Below, piece by piece: positions 52,338-61,515 of a stretch of 64,000 bases of DNA. Both the position numbers and the translations under genes were made by a program. How positions within the stretch are numbered: the stretch's first letter is position 1; the number at the start of each line of letters is the position of its first letter. This stretch comes from Clostridiales bacterium. GTDB taxonomy: Bacteria > Bacillota > Clostridia > Saccharofermentanales > Saccharofermentanaceae. The notes beneath the pieces were generated by a model. That model was not told the origin of the DNA. It did not search any database and saw only the letters and a program-made list of their open reading frames with translations. The stretch lies in the NCBI GenBank assembly GCA_017550385.1, contig JAFZPJ010000014.1, forward strand, positions 1-64,000, in the 5' to 3' direction.

Positions 52338-53459
52338 ATGAGTGAGAATAACGGTATCAAGACCCGCATCGTAACATGCCCTTCGTGCGGCGGTAAGATC
52401 GAATTTCCCGTAGGCCGTAACAAGACGATGTGCCCTTTCTGCGGCAACGATGTTGTCGTGGACGAACCCGGCTGGCTCGGCGCGCTCGATAAGTTCGACC
52501 TTAAGCTTAAGGATGCACAGACTGCTCTGGATAACAAAGAATGGAAAAGAGCAAGGGAGCTCTTCGAAGACTGCTCCATGATCAACGAATCGGACCCCAG
52601 GCCCTGGAAAGGCACTGTCCTGGCAAGGACAAAGAACCTCACCGCGGGGACCAGCGATAAGACGGAACCTAATTTTCATTGTTATCTGAGCAGATCAGGT
52701 CTTGGTATGAACGACCCGTTCGTCAGCGATTACAAGGCGTTCCTTGAGCGCGTAAGCGACAACGATGCTGCCAAGTCTGCCGACAATGCGAAGCTGAATG
52801 CAGAATACTTCCAGCGCGTGATCGAAGCAAAAAACGAGAGCATCGCCGAGATCGAAGGTAAGATCACGGAGATCAAAAATGCGCCCACTACCGAGACCGC
52901 CGAGAAGAAGTACGGCGGGGCCAAGGCGAGACTGGTCTTCGATACGGTATTCCTTGTTGTGGCGCCCCTGGCCGTCGTAGGGTTCATCATCCTTGCGGTA
53001 GTGCTCCTTGTTAATACGATACAGGGCGATCCGCACATCTTCGGCATCATCGCTTCCGTGGTGGCGGCAGTGATATTCTCATTCATCACCAAGTTTGTCT
53101 GGAAGCACTACAGGGGCACTATCGAAAGCTTCAAGCGCAGGCGCGTGGCTAAGCTCCAGGAAGACCACGTGAATGATGAGAGAGCGAAACATAACGATGA
53201 ACTGGTGGATCATAAGACCGGCACCATAAGCGAGTATAAAGATGATATCGTCTCGCTCAACAACGCCATTGAAGAGATGAACAAATACATCGCGATAGAC
53301 AGGTCCGCGAGGATAGCATACTTCACCAAACAGCACCTGGATGCTGCCGGCATCGAGAACACTATAGTCCCCGACGAAGCGATCGTCAGGCTGTCCAAGA
53401 TCGAGCAGGATCTCAGGCTTTACCCCGGGTATCAGTTGGTTACTAAGATACAGCAATAA
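52338..53459 (+). CDS. Zinc-ribbon protein with TPR-like helices and two membrane segments, unknown function
   Basis: A 373-residue protein. It begins with a zinc ribbon (VTCPSCGGKIEF and TMCPFCGNDVVV, two CxxC pairs 17 residues apart), then a short TPR-like helix pair (LKDAQTALDNKEWKRAREL), a linker and coiled coil, two membrane helices (LVFDTVFLVVAPLAVVGF and IFGIIASVVAAVIFSF, about 195-250), and a second coiled coil to the end. ATG 52338 with AGGTG is preferred; GTG 52329 is possible. I do not recognise the family as a whole. Confidence 0.65.
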   Translation: MSENNGIKTRIVTCPSCGGKIEFPVGRNKTMCPFCGNDVVVDEPGWLGALDKFDLKLKDAQTALDNKEWKRARELFEDCSMINESDPRPWKGTVLARTKNLTAGTSDKTEPNFHCYLSRSGLGMNDPFVSDYKAFLERVSDNDAAKSADNAKLNAEYFQRVIEAKNESIAEIEGKITEIKNAPTTETAEKKYGGAKARLVFDTVFLVVAPLAVVGFIILAVVLLVNTIQGDPHIFGIIASVVAAVIFSFITKFVWKHYRGTIESFKRRRVAKLQEDHVNDERAKHNDELVDHKTGTISEYKDDIVSLNNAIEEMNKYIAIDRSARIAYFTKQHLDAAGIENTIVPDEAIVRLSKIEQDLRLYPGYQLVTKIQQ

Positions 53460-53464
53460 AAAGA

Positions 53465-53493
53465 ACAGAGACCGGAACATATCCGGTCTCTGT
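53465..53493. terminator. Bidirectional terminator between convergent genes
   Basis: A perfect 12-bp stem (ACAGAGACCGGA with TCCGGTCTCTGT) with a five-base loop, A-run on the left and T-run on the right; serves both the 52338 and 53519 genes. Confidence 0.92.
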
Positions 53494-53518
53494 TTTTGTT
53501 ATAGGTTGATCTTAAGAG

Positions 53519-55819
53519 TTAAGCCTCTTCCCTGCGCTTCCTTACCGTTATTATCGTAAGTCCGCATGCCATAATGATGAGTCCTGCACCAACGAAAGCC
53601 GTTATCGCCGTTGCTTCACCGGTAGCCTGCACTGCCTGTGCGGCTGCTTTCTCAGGCTCCTTGACGGTGTATTCAAGTGTGATGGAACCGCCGTCCTTGA
53701 AGGTTACCTTCATGGTGTGTGTGCCGGGTGTGAGCGTTGAGACGAAGTCTTTCTTGATCGTTATGATCGCACTGCCGCTGGTAAGTTCTATCTGGTCACC
53801 GACGCTCAGCTGCTTGCCGTCAGTCTCGATGCTCTGTACCAGTTCGTATGTCTGGTCGTCATTCTCTGTTCTCTTGATGGTGATAACTATTGCTCCGTCC
53901 TTCTCCTCGATGCTCTGTACATAGTATGTACCGGGAGCGGGAGTTGTTACTGCAGGTGTAGTTGCCACCGTGGTTGTGGGCTTGGCAGTCTCTGTGAAGA
54001 CAGCGGTATATGTAGCATCACCTGTTACAGGTACGATCGCCGGAGTCCAGCCGGAGAATGTATAGGTGTACTGTTCGTCTGCGGCCTTGGTAGGTGTAAT
54101 GGTACAAACAGGTGTGTCACCATATGGAACTGAGCTGCTCTGGAGTACTGTACCGTCTTCATTTACAAAAGAAATGTTATATTCGATCAGCTTGAATGAA
54201 GCAGTGATAGTTACTGTACCTGCCTCTGAATCGGGCATGGTGTATTTGCCATTGGTTGCAGTTAGTTCAACATCGGGATTGGTTCCGTCTGACCATGTAA
54301 CTTTATCGATTTCATAACCGGTATCAGGTGTGATCGTCAGTTCGATCTGATCTGTTCCGAATGACTGCGTTGTCGTGCCGGTTATAGTTCCGTTGCCGTT
54401 GCTCTTGTAGTTAACAGTGTAAGAGAAATGGATGCTGGGTAGTGTAATGCCATAGAAGACACTACCAAGCTTGTTGTTTTGTACCAGATTATCGTAGAGG
54501 ACTTTGGACATCGCTACATCGGTAAGGCTTGTGCAATCTCTGAATGCATAAACACCAATATCTTGAACACTGTCGGGGATGGTTATGTTGGTGAGGTTTG
54601 TGCAATAGTAGAATGCTTCATTGCCAATGGAAGTAACACCGTCATTAATTACGATAGTTTTAAATGATTTATAAATCGCACTCCAAGGATCGGTACTTAT
54701 TGTATCAAGATCAAACATATCACCCGTGCCAGAGATGGTGAGTGTTCCTGTGGTATCGTCAAAAATCCAGGTGACATCCTTGCCGCCATTCACACTGGGA
54801 TCTCCGCAGTAGCCCGAAGGAATAAGGTTGAAGGTAGAGGAACTACCTTCGAAAACCATTGTAGGATCAATATCATCGTAGAGCCTTTGGGTCATTGTTA
54901 CATTGGTAAGGCTTGTGCAACCAAAGAATGCCCTGTCACCAATAGAAGTAACGCTGTTGGGGATGGTTATGCCGGTAAGGCTTGTGCAACAAAAGAATGC
55001 ATGTGCACCAATTGAAGTAACGCTGTCGGGGATGGTTATGCTTTCAAGGCTTGTGCAACTTTCGAATGCCGCACCAATAGAAGTAACGCTGTCGGGGATG
55101 GTTATGTTTTTAAGGCTTGTACAATAATAGAAAGTTCCATTGAGAGTGGTTACACTATCAGGAATGGTAACAGTTGTAAGTTGTGAGCAACCATAAAAAG
55201 TACCTGGTAATTCTGTTAATTGGTTTGAAAGAGTTGCACTCTTAAGACTTGTGCATTGCGCAAATGCCTGTTCATCAAGTGTTGTTACACTGTCCGGAAT
55301 ATCTATTTCCGTAAGGCCTGAACAGTATTCAAATGCACGTTCTCCTATAGTAGTTAAAGTGCTTGGGAAAACAATGCTTGTCAGACTTGAACACTCATAG
55401 AAAGCATATTCATCTATCAAGGTAAGATTATTAGGCAGAACGATAGAAGAAAGCTTAGAGCAATATCCAAATGATGTATCACCAATAGAAGAAACACTGT
55501 CGGGAAGAGTTACACTTTCCAGAACAGAGAATCCAGCAAATGCCCAATCACCTATTGAAGTAACGCCATTATCAACAACAATTGTCTTTATGGAGTCTTT
55601 TTGGTCATACCATGGCGCATGGACAGTACCAGTATAATCAGCCATATCGCCTGAGCCGGAAGTGCCAGTATAACTAATTGTAAGTGTATCCGATACAAGT
55701 TCCCAATTAAGGTTATCACCACAAGTACCTGAGGCATCGGCATTTACTCTCAGACCGGGAAACAGCATAAAGACAAATACTAAAGAAAGCATTGCTGCCA
55801 CGATCTTGGTTCTTCTCAT
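53519..55819 (-). CDS. BspA-like leucine-rich-repeat surface protein
   Basis: A 766-residue exported protein. Signal peptide (KIVAAMLSLVFVFMLF), then about a dozen LRR_5/BspA-type repeats of about 23 residues (FYYCTSLKNITIPDSVTSI and variants; 55-470), an MucBP/Listeria-Bacteroides-like region (YTVNYKSNGNGTITG, TYTFSGWTPAIVPVTGDATY), a Thr/Pro linker, an Ig-like domain (about 650-725) and a C-terminal helix with a basic end (GAGLIIMACGLTIITVRKRR). QATGE just before the helix looks like a weak sortase signal; a classical LPXTG is absent. BspA-like proteins bind host or plant matrix. AT content is higher in the LRR part than around it. Confidence 0.9.
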   Translation of the reverse strand: MRRTKIVAAMLSLVFVFMLFPGLRVNADASGTCGDNLNWELVSDTLTISYTGTSGSGDMADYTGTVHAPWYDQKDSIKTIVVDNGVTSIGDWAFAGFSVLESVTLPDSVSSIGDTSFGYCSKLSSIVLPNNLTLIDEYAFYECSSLTSIVFPSTLTTIGERAFEYCSGLTEIDIPDSVTTLDEQAFAQCTSLKSATLSNQLTELPGTFYGCSQLTTVTIPDSVTTLNGTFYYCTSLKNITIPDSVTSIGAAFESCTSLESITIPDSVTSIGAHAFFCCTSLTGITIPNSVTSIGDRAFFGCTSLTNVTMTQRLYDDIDPTMVFEGSSSTFNLIPSGYCGDPSVNGGKDVTWIFDDTTGTLTISGTGDMFDLDTISTDPWSAIYKSFKTIVINDGVTSIGNEAFYYCTNLTNITIPDSVQDIGVYAFRDCTSLTDVAMSKVLYDNLVQNNKLGSVFYGITLPSIHFSYTVNYKSNGNGTITGTTTQSFGTDQIELTITPDTGYEIDKVTWSDGTNPDVELTATNGKYTMPDSEAGTVTITASFKLIEYNISFVNEDGTVLQSSSVPYGDTPVCTITPTKAADEQYTYTFSGWTPAIVPVTGDATYTAVFTETAKPTTTVATTPAVTTPAPGTYYVQSIEEKDGAIVITIKRTENDDQTYELVQSIETDGKQLSVGDQIELTSGSAIITIKKDFVSTLTPGTHTMKVTFKDGGSITLEYTVKEPEKAAAQAVQATGEATAITAFVGAGLIIMACGLTIITVRKRREEA

Positions 55820-55933
55820 AAGACACCCCCAAAGAGCCTAAATGTATAAATATGTAAGTCTCAATAATTCTTTATAACATGGATTTACGCAAATGGATAG
55901 GTCGCGCCTGTATTGTTTACAAACAGCAGGGGC

Positions 55934-57115
55934 TTACTTATTCATTATTATGACGAACACCTTGTTGTATTGGTCACCGAGCTGGTAGCGGTTCATCTCG
56001 GGCCTTTGCACGAGCTTGATCTTGAAGCCGTGCATCTCGCAGATCTTCTTGGAGATGGACAAGCCGAGGCCTGTGCCGCCTTTGCTCACACGTGACTTAT
56101 CACCCATCACGAACGGGTCAAAAAGGTTCTCTGCTATATCCTCGGGTATCATCTCGCCGCTGTCTGCCACGTAGATCCTGAGATTATCGTAGTCATCTCT
56201 AACATATACGCCGATCTTTGTTTCGGATGCATTATGCTTGACTGCATTTACGAGAAGGTTTGTGATGACTCTTGAGAACTGCATCTTGTCTGCTTCGATA
56301 TCGATCGGTCCGTCAGGGATGCCTATGTCCAACTCATCTCCGGCATCTTCTATGTCCGTATAGTTAAGAGCGACGATTTCGCGCACGAGCTCAGTCAGAT
56401 CCGTTGTCTTCTTAACGAGGCTGTAGCCTTCGCTGTCGAGTTTAACGTAGTCAAAGAGCAGGTTTACGATCTCGTTCATGCGGCCCGACTTGTTATAGAT
56501 GGCCTCGAGATATTCCTTCTGGTCTTCGCCCTTTACCATGCCTTCATTAAGAGCCTTGGCATAGCCGGTTACAGTGGTCATAGGCGTCTTAAGGTCGTGG
56601 ACGATATCGGAGATCATGAGATACTTGGCGCGTTCGTCCTCAGCCCTCTGCCTGGTGATATCTTCGTCGAGCTTTCGGAATTCCCTGGATACCAGAGTGG
56701 TATACGCGATGGCACCTACAACGTACGGGACTATCGCCATCACGAGGATCGCGACGAGCAGGAGCAGGATGATGACGATCATGCTCGTATCGACATTATC
56801 CGTGTCGGGACCTCCGACGCTGACGTTCTTGAGAACAGCCTTGAGCAGAGCCTCGTTAAGCCCCGCCATTGTCGGGAAGAAGAACGACGCTATCCTCAGA
56901 ACGAGAATGACAACTAGCAGTATGATGCCCAAGATGACCATGCCGAGGCTGAGTTCGTTCAGGTTCTTAAAGTGCGGCATTATCAGACTGATGACTATCG
57001 GGAACGCGACGCGGTTGATGAACAGGAACACCAGCGCCTCGATGACCGCCACGACGGCGATCGTCAGGACGAACCTCGATATCAGTATCTTACGGAGCTT
57101 TATCTGGTTGTTCAT
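55934..57115 (-). CDS. Sensor histidine kinase
   Basis: A 393-residue membrane kinase. Four hydrophobic helices in the first 145 residues, a HAMP-like stretch, the phospho-acceptor His in SDIVHDLKTPMTTVTG (about 177), and a catalytic domain with the N box TNLLVNAVKHNASET, DSGEMIPEDI and SKGGTGLGLSISK. It overlaps the response regulator gene by 4 bases. Similar to VanS-like kinases; the signal is unknown. Confidence 0.92.
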   Translation of the reverse strand: MNNQIKLRKILISRFVLTIAVVAVIEALVFLFINRVAFPIVISLIMPHFKNLNELSLGMVILGIILLVVILVLRIASFFFPTMAGLNEALLKAVLKNVSVGGPDTDNVDTSMIVIILLLLVAILVMAIVPYVVGAIAYTTLVSREFRKLDEDITRQRAEDERAKYLMISDIVHDLKTPMTTVTGYAKALNEGMVKGEDQKEYLEAIYNKSGRMNEIVNLLFDYVKLDSEGYSLVKKTTDLTELVREIVALNYTDIEDAGDELDIGIPDGPIDIEADKMQFSRVITNLLVNAVKHNASETKIGVYVRDDYDNLRIYVADSGEMIPEDIAENLFDPFVMGDKSRVSKGGTGLGLSISKKICEMHGFKIKLVQRPEMNRYQLGDQYNKVFVIIMNK

Positions 57116-57804
57116 TTGATCTCCAGCCTGTAGCCCAAGCCGCGCATGGTCTTGATGTATCTGGAAGGATCCTCGTCAAGCTTTGTGCGGAGCTTGCTTA
57201 TCGCCACCATGATGTTGTTGTCCGATGCAAAGAAGTCGTCACCCCATGCATGCTCGTATATCTGCTGCTTGGTGAAGACCTTGCCGGGATTCTTCATGAA
57301 GAGTTCCATCATCTTGTATTCGACGGATGTGAGTTCGATACTCTCGCCGCCCTTGGTAAGCAGGCACTTGTCGGTATCGAGTTCCAGGTCCATGGCCTTG
57401 AGGATCTCGCCGGCTTCTTTGCTCTCACCTGCACCGAGGTCGTAATACCTTCTCATGAAGGCCTTGACCCTTGCCGCGACTTCGAGCGGATTGAAAGGTT
57501 TGCAGATATAGTCGTCCGCACCGATGTTAAGTCCCAGGATCCTCTCTGCGTCGGCGGTCCTGGCGGTGATCATCATGACCGGGATATTGCTCTTCTGTCT
57601 TAAGTTCTTAAGTGCAGTGAGACCATCCATGCCGGGCATCATGATATCGAGCAGGCACATGTCGGGTTTGTCGGATTCTAATTTATCCATTACTTCGAGT
57701 CCGTTCTCCGCCTCGATGACCTTGTACCCGTCGTTCTCGAGATAGAGCTTTAAGAGATTCCTTATCTCCTTCTCGTCGTCTGCCACTAAGATCTTGTATT
57801 CCAT
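57112..57804 (-). CDS. OmpR/VanR-type response regulator
   Basis: A 230-residue regulator: acidic pocket VADDEKE, phosphorylated Asp in MCLLDIMMPGMDG (about 53), Lys in YICKPFNPLE, winged helix from about 130 (SVEYKMMELFMKNPGKVF, QQIYEHAWGDDF). Cotranscribed with its kinase. A triplet of 11-base-phased direct repeats before the neighbouring DUF975 gene (58902-58941) is a likely target. Confidence 0.93.
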   Translation of the reverse strand: MEYKILVADDEKEIRNLLKLYLENDGYKVIEAENGLEVMDKLESDKPDMCLLDIMMPGMDGLTALKNLRQKSNIPVMMITARTADAERILGLNIGADDYICKPFNPLEVAARVKAFMRRYYDLGAGESKEAGEILKAMDLELDTDKCLLTKGGESIELTSVEYKMMELFMKNPGKVFTKQQIYEHAWGDDFFASDNNIMVAISKLRTKLDEDPSRYIKTMRGLGYRLEIK

Positions 57805-57840
57805 ATATACCCTCTCGTTGTTTACTTAAAAACAGGATAA

Positions 57841-57860
57841 CCGGCAAGCGCACTTGCCGG
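57841..57860 (-). terminator. Rho-independent terminator of the DUF975 gene
   Basis: CCGGCAAG pairs with CTTGCCGG around CGCA; on the minus strand TTATCCTGTTTTT follows. Confidence 0.8.
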
Positions 57861-57935
57861 CTACCCCTACTATACCATATCCCCGATTCTCAAACCTATT
57901 TCCATCCACATTTGCGGTATATAACCAATTTGTTG

Positions 57936-58838
57936 TTAAGCAGCTGTTGCAACTTCCTTGCTGCCGTTATCGCCATACTTGATTGCCTCATAAAGAGCAG
58001 CGTCTGTCTGAAGTCTGTAAGGATCTACATAGAATACGCTGAGCAGTCCGCATGTCATGAGTGAGAGGATTTCCCAACCGATGAATGATAGGTCAAGTAC
58101 GAATGTCTTCCACTTGTTGCCCTTCATGAGCTTGGAGCTCTCTGCGAGGATGTCGCTGTACTTCATGTCAGGGTTCTCTGCATAGATGTAAGGAACCAGT
58201 CTGTACTCATATGCCTTGATGATGCCCGGAATTACGAAGAGCAGTGACCAGAGCCATACGAAGAGGTCTTTGAAGAAAGCTGTCTTAACTGCATTCTTGT
58301 AGTTCTTGTCAAAGCCGAAAGTAACGCTTGAGAGATTTGCAGGCTCATCCAGGTTACGTCTGAAGAAGTTCTTGCAGCCGTACTCAACAGGGTTAATAAG
58401 GAAAATCTTAATAGCAAATCCGATTACTGTAGCGATCAGGATGATGATCATCATTGCTATGAAGAAGAAACCGAATGCTGCGATCCCGATTGCTACGTCT
58501 GCTGTATCCACATCGATATCGGTGCCGTCTTCATCTGTAGAAGCGATCGTGATGCCGACTGCCGTATCTTCGCCTTCGCTGTTCTCGATCTCGTCGATGT
58601 TGTCTGCGATCTCATCGAATTCGTTTTCGAGGTCATCCATGTCATCTTCAGCTGTTGATGTAGCTCTGTTGTACATGAGGCCCGAACCTGTCGATGACAT
58701 TCCGCTTACTCCTCCGCTGAACGTTCCGCTTGCTCCGCCTACGATTACGCAGAAGATGAGTCCAACCAGAACGCACTTCCAGTAATTTACCTTGAAGACT
58801 TCCTTAGCCTTTGTCTTGATCTGTTTTCTTGTCCACAT
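57936..58838 (-). CDS. DUF975 family membrane protein
   Basis: A 300-residue polytopic membrane protein. The N-terminus WTRKQIKTKAKEVFKVNYWK and the following helix match the DUF975 pattern, which has five or six helices and no known biochemical role. A hydrophilic acidic loop (about 50-115) follows the first helix. ATG 58838 is chosen for GGAGG upstream; an earlier start at 58898 has none. It is likely controlled by the adjacent two-component system. Confidence 0.75.
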   Translation of the reverse strand: MWTRKQIKTKAKEVFKVNYWKCVLVGLIFCVIVGGASGTFSGGVSGMSSTGSGLMYNRATSTAEDDMDDLENEFDEIADNIDEIENSEGEDTAVGITIASTDEDGTDIDVDTADVAIGIAAFGFFFIAMMIIILIATVIGFAIKIFLINPVEYGCKNFFRRNLDEPANLSSVTFGFDKNYKNAVKTAFFKDLFVWLWSLLFVIPGIIKAYEYRLVPYIYAENPDMKYSDILAESSKLMKGNKWKTFVLDLSFIGWEILSLMTCGLLSVFYVDPYRLQTDAALYEAIKYGDNGSKEVATAA

Positions 58839-58883
58839 ATCCTTTATCCTCCTTGCGACGTCTTGGTCGCTTCGTTGTATGGC

Positions 58884-58941
58884 ATTATAGTACGACACGA
58901 ACCTTAACCGACAATACTTGAATCCTTAACGTAACCTTAAC
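58884..58941 (-). promoter_or_regulatory. Promoter with 11-bp-phased direct repeats, likely response-regulator site
   Basis: On the minus strand a perfect TATAAT (58884-58889) lacks a good -35. GTTAAGG occurs three times (58902-58908, 58924-58930, 58935-58941), spaced 22 and 11 bases, the phase used by tandem OmpR-family binding sites, with the first copy at the -35 position. Confidence 0.65.
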
Positions 58942-58952
58942 TTCGATTTGGG

Positions 58953-59136
58953 GTGGATTCTCCAGCGATTCGAACAGCAATTCGTACAGCACTGCTGTGT
59001 TGTTTGCTGTACAAATTGGTGTTTTCGAGGTGGATCTACAGCTGGTCGTACAGCAGTGCGGTGTGGTTTGCTGTCAGAACGATGCTTTTCGGGGTGAATC
59101 TACAGCTGTCCGTACAGCAACGCTGTCTTGTTTGCA
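58953..59136. repeat. 64-bp tandem repeat array, locus 3 (about three units)
   Basis: Diverged units at 58953-59016, 59017-59080 and 59081-59136 with exact 64-base spacing of CGTACAGC (58983, 59047, 59111). The core ACAGCAG...TTTGCTGTCAGAA is recognisable. It fills the gap between the terminator of the epimerase gene and the DUF975 promoter. Confidence 0.85.
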
Positions 59137-59167
59137 TAAAAAAGGGGCCGCCACGCCGGCAGCCCCC
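59137..59167 (-). terminator. Rho-independent terminator of the epimerase operon
   Basis: Leftward hairpin GGGGCTGCC / GGCGGCCCC (one G-T pair) with a TTTTTT tail. Confidence 0.85.
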
Positions 59168-59193
59168 TCAGAGGATTATTAATGAACTTAAAT

Positions 59194-60222
59194 TCAGATG
59201 CTGCCTTTGGCAGTCTCCAGCGCCTCGATCACACGGTCACACCACTTGTCGAACTCGGGGTCCTCGACCCTGCACTCGGGGTGGTTCAGGATATACTCCA
59301 GGGCAATACGGACGCCGCGGCTGAACGGCACTGTGGTGGTCATGGCGGGTGCGATACGCTTCAGCTTGGAGTTCTCGAAAACAACACTCACCGCCTTGTC
59401 CCCTATAAGGCCGCCTTCAAAGTCATACCCGTACTTGTCGCCTACAGCCGCTAAGAACTCTGAAGACACATGGACGGCGTTGAGTTCTACGCCCAAAGCA
59501 TCTGCAATTGTCTGGTAGATCTGGTTCCATGTAAGGACCTCGTCGCCTGTAATCTGGAACGCCTCGCCGATAGCATGGCGGTTGCCCATAAGTGCTGTAA
59601 AGCCAACGGCAAAGTCCTCGTTGAATGTCAGGTGCCACAGGGACGTGCCGTCGCCGTGGATTATGACGGGTTTGCCTTCCATCATGCGCTTAACTACCTG
59701 CCAGGAACCTTTCGTGCCGTGGACGCCGAGCGGGATGCTGCGTTCGTCGTAGGTGTGGCTGGGGCGTACGATGGTTACCGGGAAGCCTTCCTCGCGGTAC
59801 TTGCTCATGAGGAACTCCTCGCTCGCGATCTTGTCTCGGGAATACTGCCAGTGCGGGTTGGCGAGAGTCGTACCCTCGGTGATGACATAGCTTGCGGCAG
59901 GCTTGTTGTAAGCCGAAGCAGAGCTGATGTAGATGTACTGGCGGGTAATGTCCTTGAACAGACGGTAGTCGCGCTCGACATCTTCTACGTGGAAGCCGAT
60001 GAACTCGCAGACAGTGTCGAACTTGATGCCGAGGTTATCGAGAGCCGCCTTGGCAGCCTCCTCGTCGTGGATGTCGCATACGACCTGGTTAACGCCCTCG
60101 GGTACTGTATCCTTGCGGTTGCCGCGGTTCAGCAGATATACGTCCCACATGGGATCTTGAGCAAGCCTTCTGATGATCGCGCTGCTGATGGTACCGGTGC
60201 CGCCTATAAATAATGCTTTCAT
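59194..60222 (-). CDS. NAD-dependent epimerase/dehydratase (extended SDR)
   Basis: A 342-residue extended short-chain dehydrogenase. Nucleotide-binding FIGGTGTISSAI at residues 4-15 with an acidic end to strand 3. The catalytic region has YIYISSASAYNKP but, in place of the usual YxxxK, shows QYSRDKIASEEFL. Such proteins reshape nucleotide sugars or related compounds. 12 bases downstream of the iron alcohol dehydrogenase; probably same transcript. Exact substrate unknown. Confidence 0.85.
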   Translation of the reverse strand: MKALFIGGTGTISSAIIRRLAQDPMWDVYLLNRGNRKDTVPEGVNQVVCDIHDEEAAKAALDNLGIKFDTVCEFIGFHVEDVERDYRLFKDITRQYIYISSASAYNKPAASYVITEGTTLANPHWQYSRDKIASEEFLMSKYREEGFPVTIVRPSHTYDERSIPLGVHGTKGSWQVVKRMMEGKPVIIHGDGTSLWHLTFNEDFAVGFTALMGNRHAIGEAFQITGDEVLTWNQIYQTIADALGVELNAVHVSSEFLAAVGDKYGYDFEGGLIGDKAVSVVFENSKLKRIAPAMTTTVPFSRGVRIALEYILNHPECRVEDPEFDKWCDRVIEALETAKGSI

Positions 60223-60234
60223 ATATAACTCCTA

Positions 60235-61407
60235 TCAGAGCATCCTTCTGTAGATCTCTTTGACGTCGTCCTCGCTCAGTTCGACGAAACCATACAGCTT
60301 GCCGTCCCTGCCGTCGCCGTAGCAAGCAACGTTAGCGAGTTTGTCGATGTCAGCCTCTGTGCCGCCGAACTCGCCGATGGTCGAAGGCATGCCGATACTT
60401 GTAAAGAACTCCCTAAGGCTCTCGATCCCCATAAGTGCGGCCTCTTCGTCGTCAAGTTCCTCGGGGCAGCCCCAGACTCTGCGTGCAAACTGTGCGACGC
60501 GTGCAACGTCGTGCTTGTAAGCAAAGGACAGATATGCCGGGAACGTGACCGCGAGACCTGCACCGTGAGCGCAGTCATAGAGAGCGGACAGCTCGTGCTC
60601 GATGTTGTGTGAGTTCCAGTCCTGGGATCTGCCGACGCCGCAGGAGTTGTTGTGTGCCATCATGCCGGCCCACATAATGTTCGCGCGTGCCTCGTAGTCG
60701 TCGGGATTTGCAACTGCCTTGGGACCTTCTTCGATCATCGCGAGGAGCAGGCCTTCGATCATCCTGTCGGTGGTCTGCACGTCGGAAGAATTTGTCATGT
60801 ATCTTTCCATCAGGTGAGCCATGATGTCCGTGATGCCGCATGCGGTCTGGTACGGAGGAAGGCTCTGCGTGAGCTCGGGGTTAAGGATCGAGAAAGCAGG
60901 TCTGATCGCATCGCCTGAAGCGCCGCGCTTGAACATGCCTTCTTCCTTGGTGATGACCGAGTCGGGCGAGCCTTCGCTGCCTGCCGCGGAGATCGTGAGG
61001 ATCGTTCCTACGGGAAGAGCCTCGGTAATTCTCTTGCCCATGTAGAAGTCCCAGAAGTCGCCGTCATAGACCGCGCCTGCTGCGATAGCCTTGGATGTAT
61101 CGATAACACTTCCGCCGCCTACCGCGAGCACGAAATCAACATTCTCCTTACGGCAGATGTCGATGCCTTCATAGACGAGACCGCTCCTCGGGTTGGGCTT
61201 AACGCCGCCGAGAGAGAAACTCTCGATGCCTGCGCCCTTAAGGCTGTCCGTCACCCTTCCGAGAAGGCCTGACTTGACGGCACTTCCGCCGCCGTATACG
61301 ACGAGGACGCGGGAACCTCCGAACTTCTTGACGAGCTCCCCGGCCTTGTTCTCCTCACCTTTACCGAATACAAAATATGTGGGACTGTAGAACGTAAAAT
61401 TCTCCAT
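60235..61407 (-). CDS. Iron-containing alcohol dehydrogenase (butanol dehydrogenase type)
   Basis: A 390-residue group III alcohol dehydrogenase. NAD(P) region VVYGGGSAVKSGL and VLAVGGGSVIDTSKA; metal ligands in GITDIMAHLMERY and the SHNIEHELSALYDCAHGAG segment. The length and the DWNSHNIEHELSA box are those of the BdhA/BdhB/YqhD group, which reduces short aldehydes with NADPH or NADH. First gene of the unit with the epimerase. Confidence 0.93.
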   Translation of the reverse strand: MENFTFYSPTYFVFGKGEENKAGELVKKFGGSRVLVVYGGGSAVKSGLLGRVTDSLKGAGIESFSLGGVKPNPRSGLVYEGIDICRKENVDFVLAVGGGSVIDTSKAIAAGAVYDGDFWDFYMGKRITEALPVGTILTISAAGSEGSPDSVITKEEGMFKRGASGDAIRPAFSILNPELTQSLPPYQTACGITDIMAHLMERYMTNSSDVQTTDRMIEGLLLAMIEEGPKAVANPDDYEARANIMWAGMMAHNNSCGVGRSQDWNSHNIEHELSALYDCAHGAGLAVTFPAYLSFAYKHDVARVAQFARRVWGCPEELDDEEAALMGIESLREFFTSIGMPSTIGEFGGTEADIDKLANVACYGDGRDGKLYGFVELSEDDVKEIYRRML

Positions 61408-61451
61408 GATAATCTCCTTTCAAGAGGGGTTATGAAGTTATATTAACAATA

Positions 61452-61480
61452 AATAATAAGCGGCCATGTCAGATAGCCGC
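61452..61480 (-). terminator. Probable terminator of the PEP-binding protein/GNAT operon
   Basis: GCGGCTA and TGGCCGC pair across 61460-61480 on the minus strand, then TTATTATTTATTG. Confidence 0.55.
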
Positions 61481-61515
61481 ATATTAGTAAGATATTCATT
61501 GTCAGGTTTATAAAA

